Shown: positions 63,394-64,000 of the stretch, in pieces
How the letters are laid out: each line of letters starts with the position of its first letter
Position numbering within the stretch: position 1 is the stretch's first letter
Assembly: GCF_024749165.1 (NCBI RefSeq)
Contig: NZ_CP087190.1
Coordinates: 2,639,501 to 2,703,500, forward strand
Direction of reading: 5' to 3'
From: Pseudomonas sp. B21-023
GTDB taxonomy: Bacteria; Pseudomonadota; Gammaproteobacteria; Pseudomonadales; Pseudomonadaceae
DNA length: 64,000 nt
Program-made: the position numbers and the translations under genes
The notes under the pieces: model-generated
Seen by the model: only the letters and a program-made list of their open reading frames with translations
Databases searched by the model: none
Told to the model about the DNA's origin: nothing

Positions 63394-64000
63394 ATGCCGT
63401 TCCAGCAAGGTCTGCTTTCCACCCCGGTGCCGGCCCATGCCCGTCACCTGTTCTTTGCCCTCGATTCCCTGGAAGCACTGCCCGCGGTACTGGATCAGCT
63501 GTTGCCGCAGGTCGATGGCCACAGCCTGATCCTGGCCGTCGGCGCGCCACTGGCCAAGGCCCTGGGCCGCGAGGTGCCGGGCCTGCGCAGTTTCCCGCAA
63601 CTGGACGCGGTGGTGGAGAATCCGGCGACCCAGCACGCCCTGTGGCTGTGGCTGCGCGGTGCCGAGCGCGGCGAGCTGTTCCTGCGCGCCCAGGCCTTGC
63701 AGCAGGTAATGGCGCCGGCCCTGCGCCTGGTCGACGGCGTCGAGGGTTTCCTGCACCGCGGCGGCCATGACCTGACCGGCTACGAGGACGGCACCGAGAA
63801 CCCGGTGGACGCAGACGCCGTCGCTGCCGCCATCGTGCCGGGCGACATCCCAGGCCTGTCGGGCTCGAGCTTTGCCGCCTTCCAGCTGTGGAAGCACGAC
63901 CTTGGCTACTTCAAGTCGCTGCCCCAGGCCGAGCAGGACAACATCATCGGTCGCCGCCTGAGCGACAACGAAGAACTCGACGACGCCCCCGAATCCGCTC
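63394..64000 (+). CDS. DyP-type (dye-decolorizing) heme peroxidase, 3' truncated by window end
   Basis: The frame from ATG 63394 stays open to the last base (202 complete codons of an expected ~290). The N-terminus MPFQQGLLSTPVPAHARHLF and LRLVDGVEGFLHRGGHDLTG are followed by YEDGTENPVDADAV, containing the G-x-x-D-G motif whose Asp is the acid-base residue of DyP enzymes; SGSSFAAFQLWKHDLGYFKS follows. The proximal heme His is beyond the visible part. Cytosolic; no signal peptide. It resembles the B-class DyPs of Pseudomonas that oxidise dyes, Mn and lignin-type phenols. No encapsulin gene is visible. Confidence 0.88.
   Translation, partial: MPFQQGLLSTPVPAHARHLFFALDSLEALPAVLDQLLPQVDGHSLILAVGAPLAKALGREVPGLRSFPQLDAVVENPATQHALWLWLRGAERGELFLRAQALQQVMAPALRLVDGVEGFLHRGGHDLTGYEDGTENPVDADAVAAAIVPGDIPGLSGSSFAAFQLWKHDLGYFKSLPQAEQDNIIGRRLSDNEELDDAPESA

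Noticed and set aside
62363..63529. Long rightward open frame across the BASS transporter gene
   Set aside because: Low-complexity Gln/His/Arg-rich shadow of the real leftward gene; the conserved sodium-site motifs are on the other strand.

Overview
The window is GC-rich chromosomal DNA from a fluorescent Pseudomonas, most likely of the P. putida group. The reasons are the MvaT-family regulator next to gloA, muxABC-opmB, Pseudomonas-type REP elements with a REP-associated transposase, a gntP-gntK-gntR gluconate set and a tandem-sensor two-component cluster resembling mnxS1-mnxS2-mnxR. I see no rRNA, tRNA, CRISPR array, prophage or plasmid module. About 60 protein genes are supported. The first (a YdjM-type membrane hydrolase) and the last (a DyP-type peroxidase) run off the window edges.

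Layout. 0-6.5 kb: small exported or hypothetical proteins, a shikimate-dehydrogenase-like enzyme, gloA, an MvaT-family xenogeneic silencer, an OprD-type porin and cobF. 6.5-11.1 kb: a cell-surface-signalling operon (STN/TonB-domain protein, ECF sigma factor, FecR-like anti-sigma factor) preceded by a PHO box. It abuts three type II secretion genes (gspJ, gspH, gspC), in the arrangement I recall for vreAIR-hxcWUP of P. aeruginosa. 11.2-12.1 kb: a REP-associated tyrosine transposase with two inverted, nearly identical REP copies. 12.1-23.3 kb: exporters (LysE, EmrAB-like, EamA/RarD), hydrolases, a START protein, (S)-ureidoglycine aminohydrolase, a TerC-CBS protein and a CSS-EAL phosphodiesterase.

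23.6-32.9 kb: hpd (tyrosine catabolism), a DJ-1-family protein, a yeast-type cytosine deaminase, a hybrid histidine kinase, a HEAT/TPR protein, an aromatic aminotransferase, a serine-type transporter and tpx. 33-42 kb: the four-gene muxABC-opmB RND pump operon, each gene overlapping the next by ATGA. 42-50 kb: an amino-acid-type periplasmic binding protein, an esterase, an MHYT-GGDEF-EAL protein, an AruH-like transaminase, a DUF1345 protein and NnrS. 50.3-58.4 kb: a solitary tyrosine recombinase, two more stranded type II secretion genes (gspF, gspG), a lytic transglycosylase, then two paralogous sensor kinases and one sigma54-dependent response regulator with a good -24/-12 promoter in an AT-rich gap. 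58.5-64 kb: gluconate permease, gluconokinase and their LacI-type repressor with three shared operators, a BASS transporter and the DyP peroxidase.

The most notable themes are: a type II secretion system present only as pieces at two sites 41 kb apart, one still tied to a phosphate-starvation-type signalling operon; the two-kinase/one-regulator cluster with its sigma54 promoter; a fungal-type cytosine deaminase; and a compact cluster of inverted repeats between nnrS and the recombinase. Names taken from remembered homologues (vre, hxc, mnx, mux, aruH, turB) are inferences from sequence features and gene order; no database search was run.
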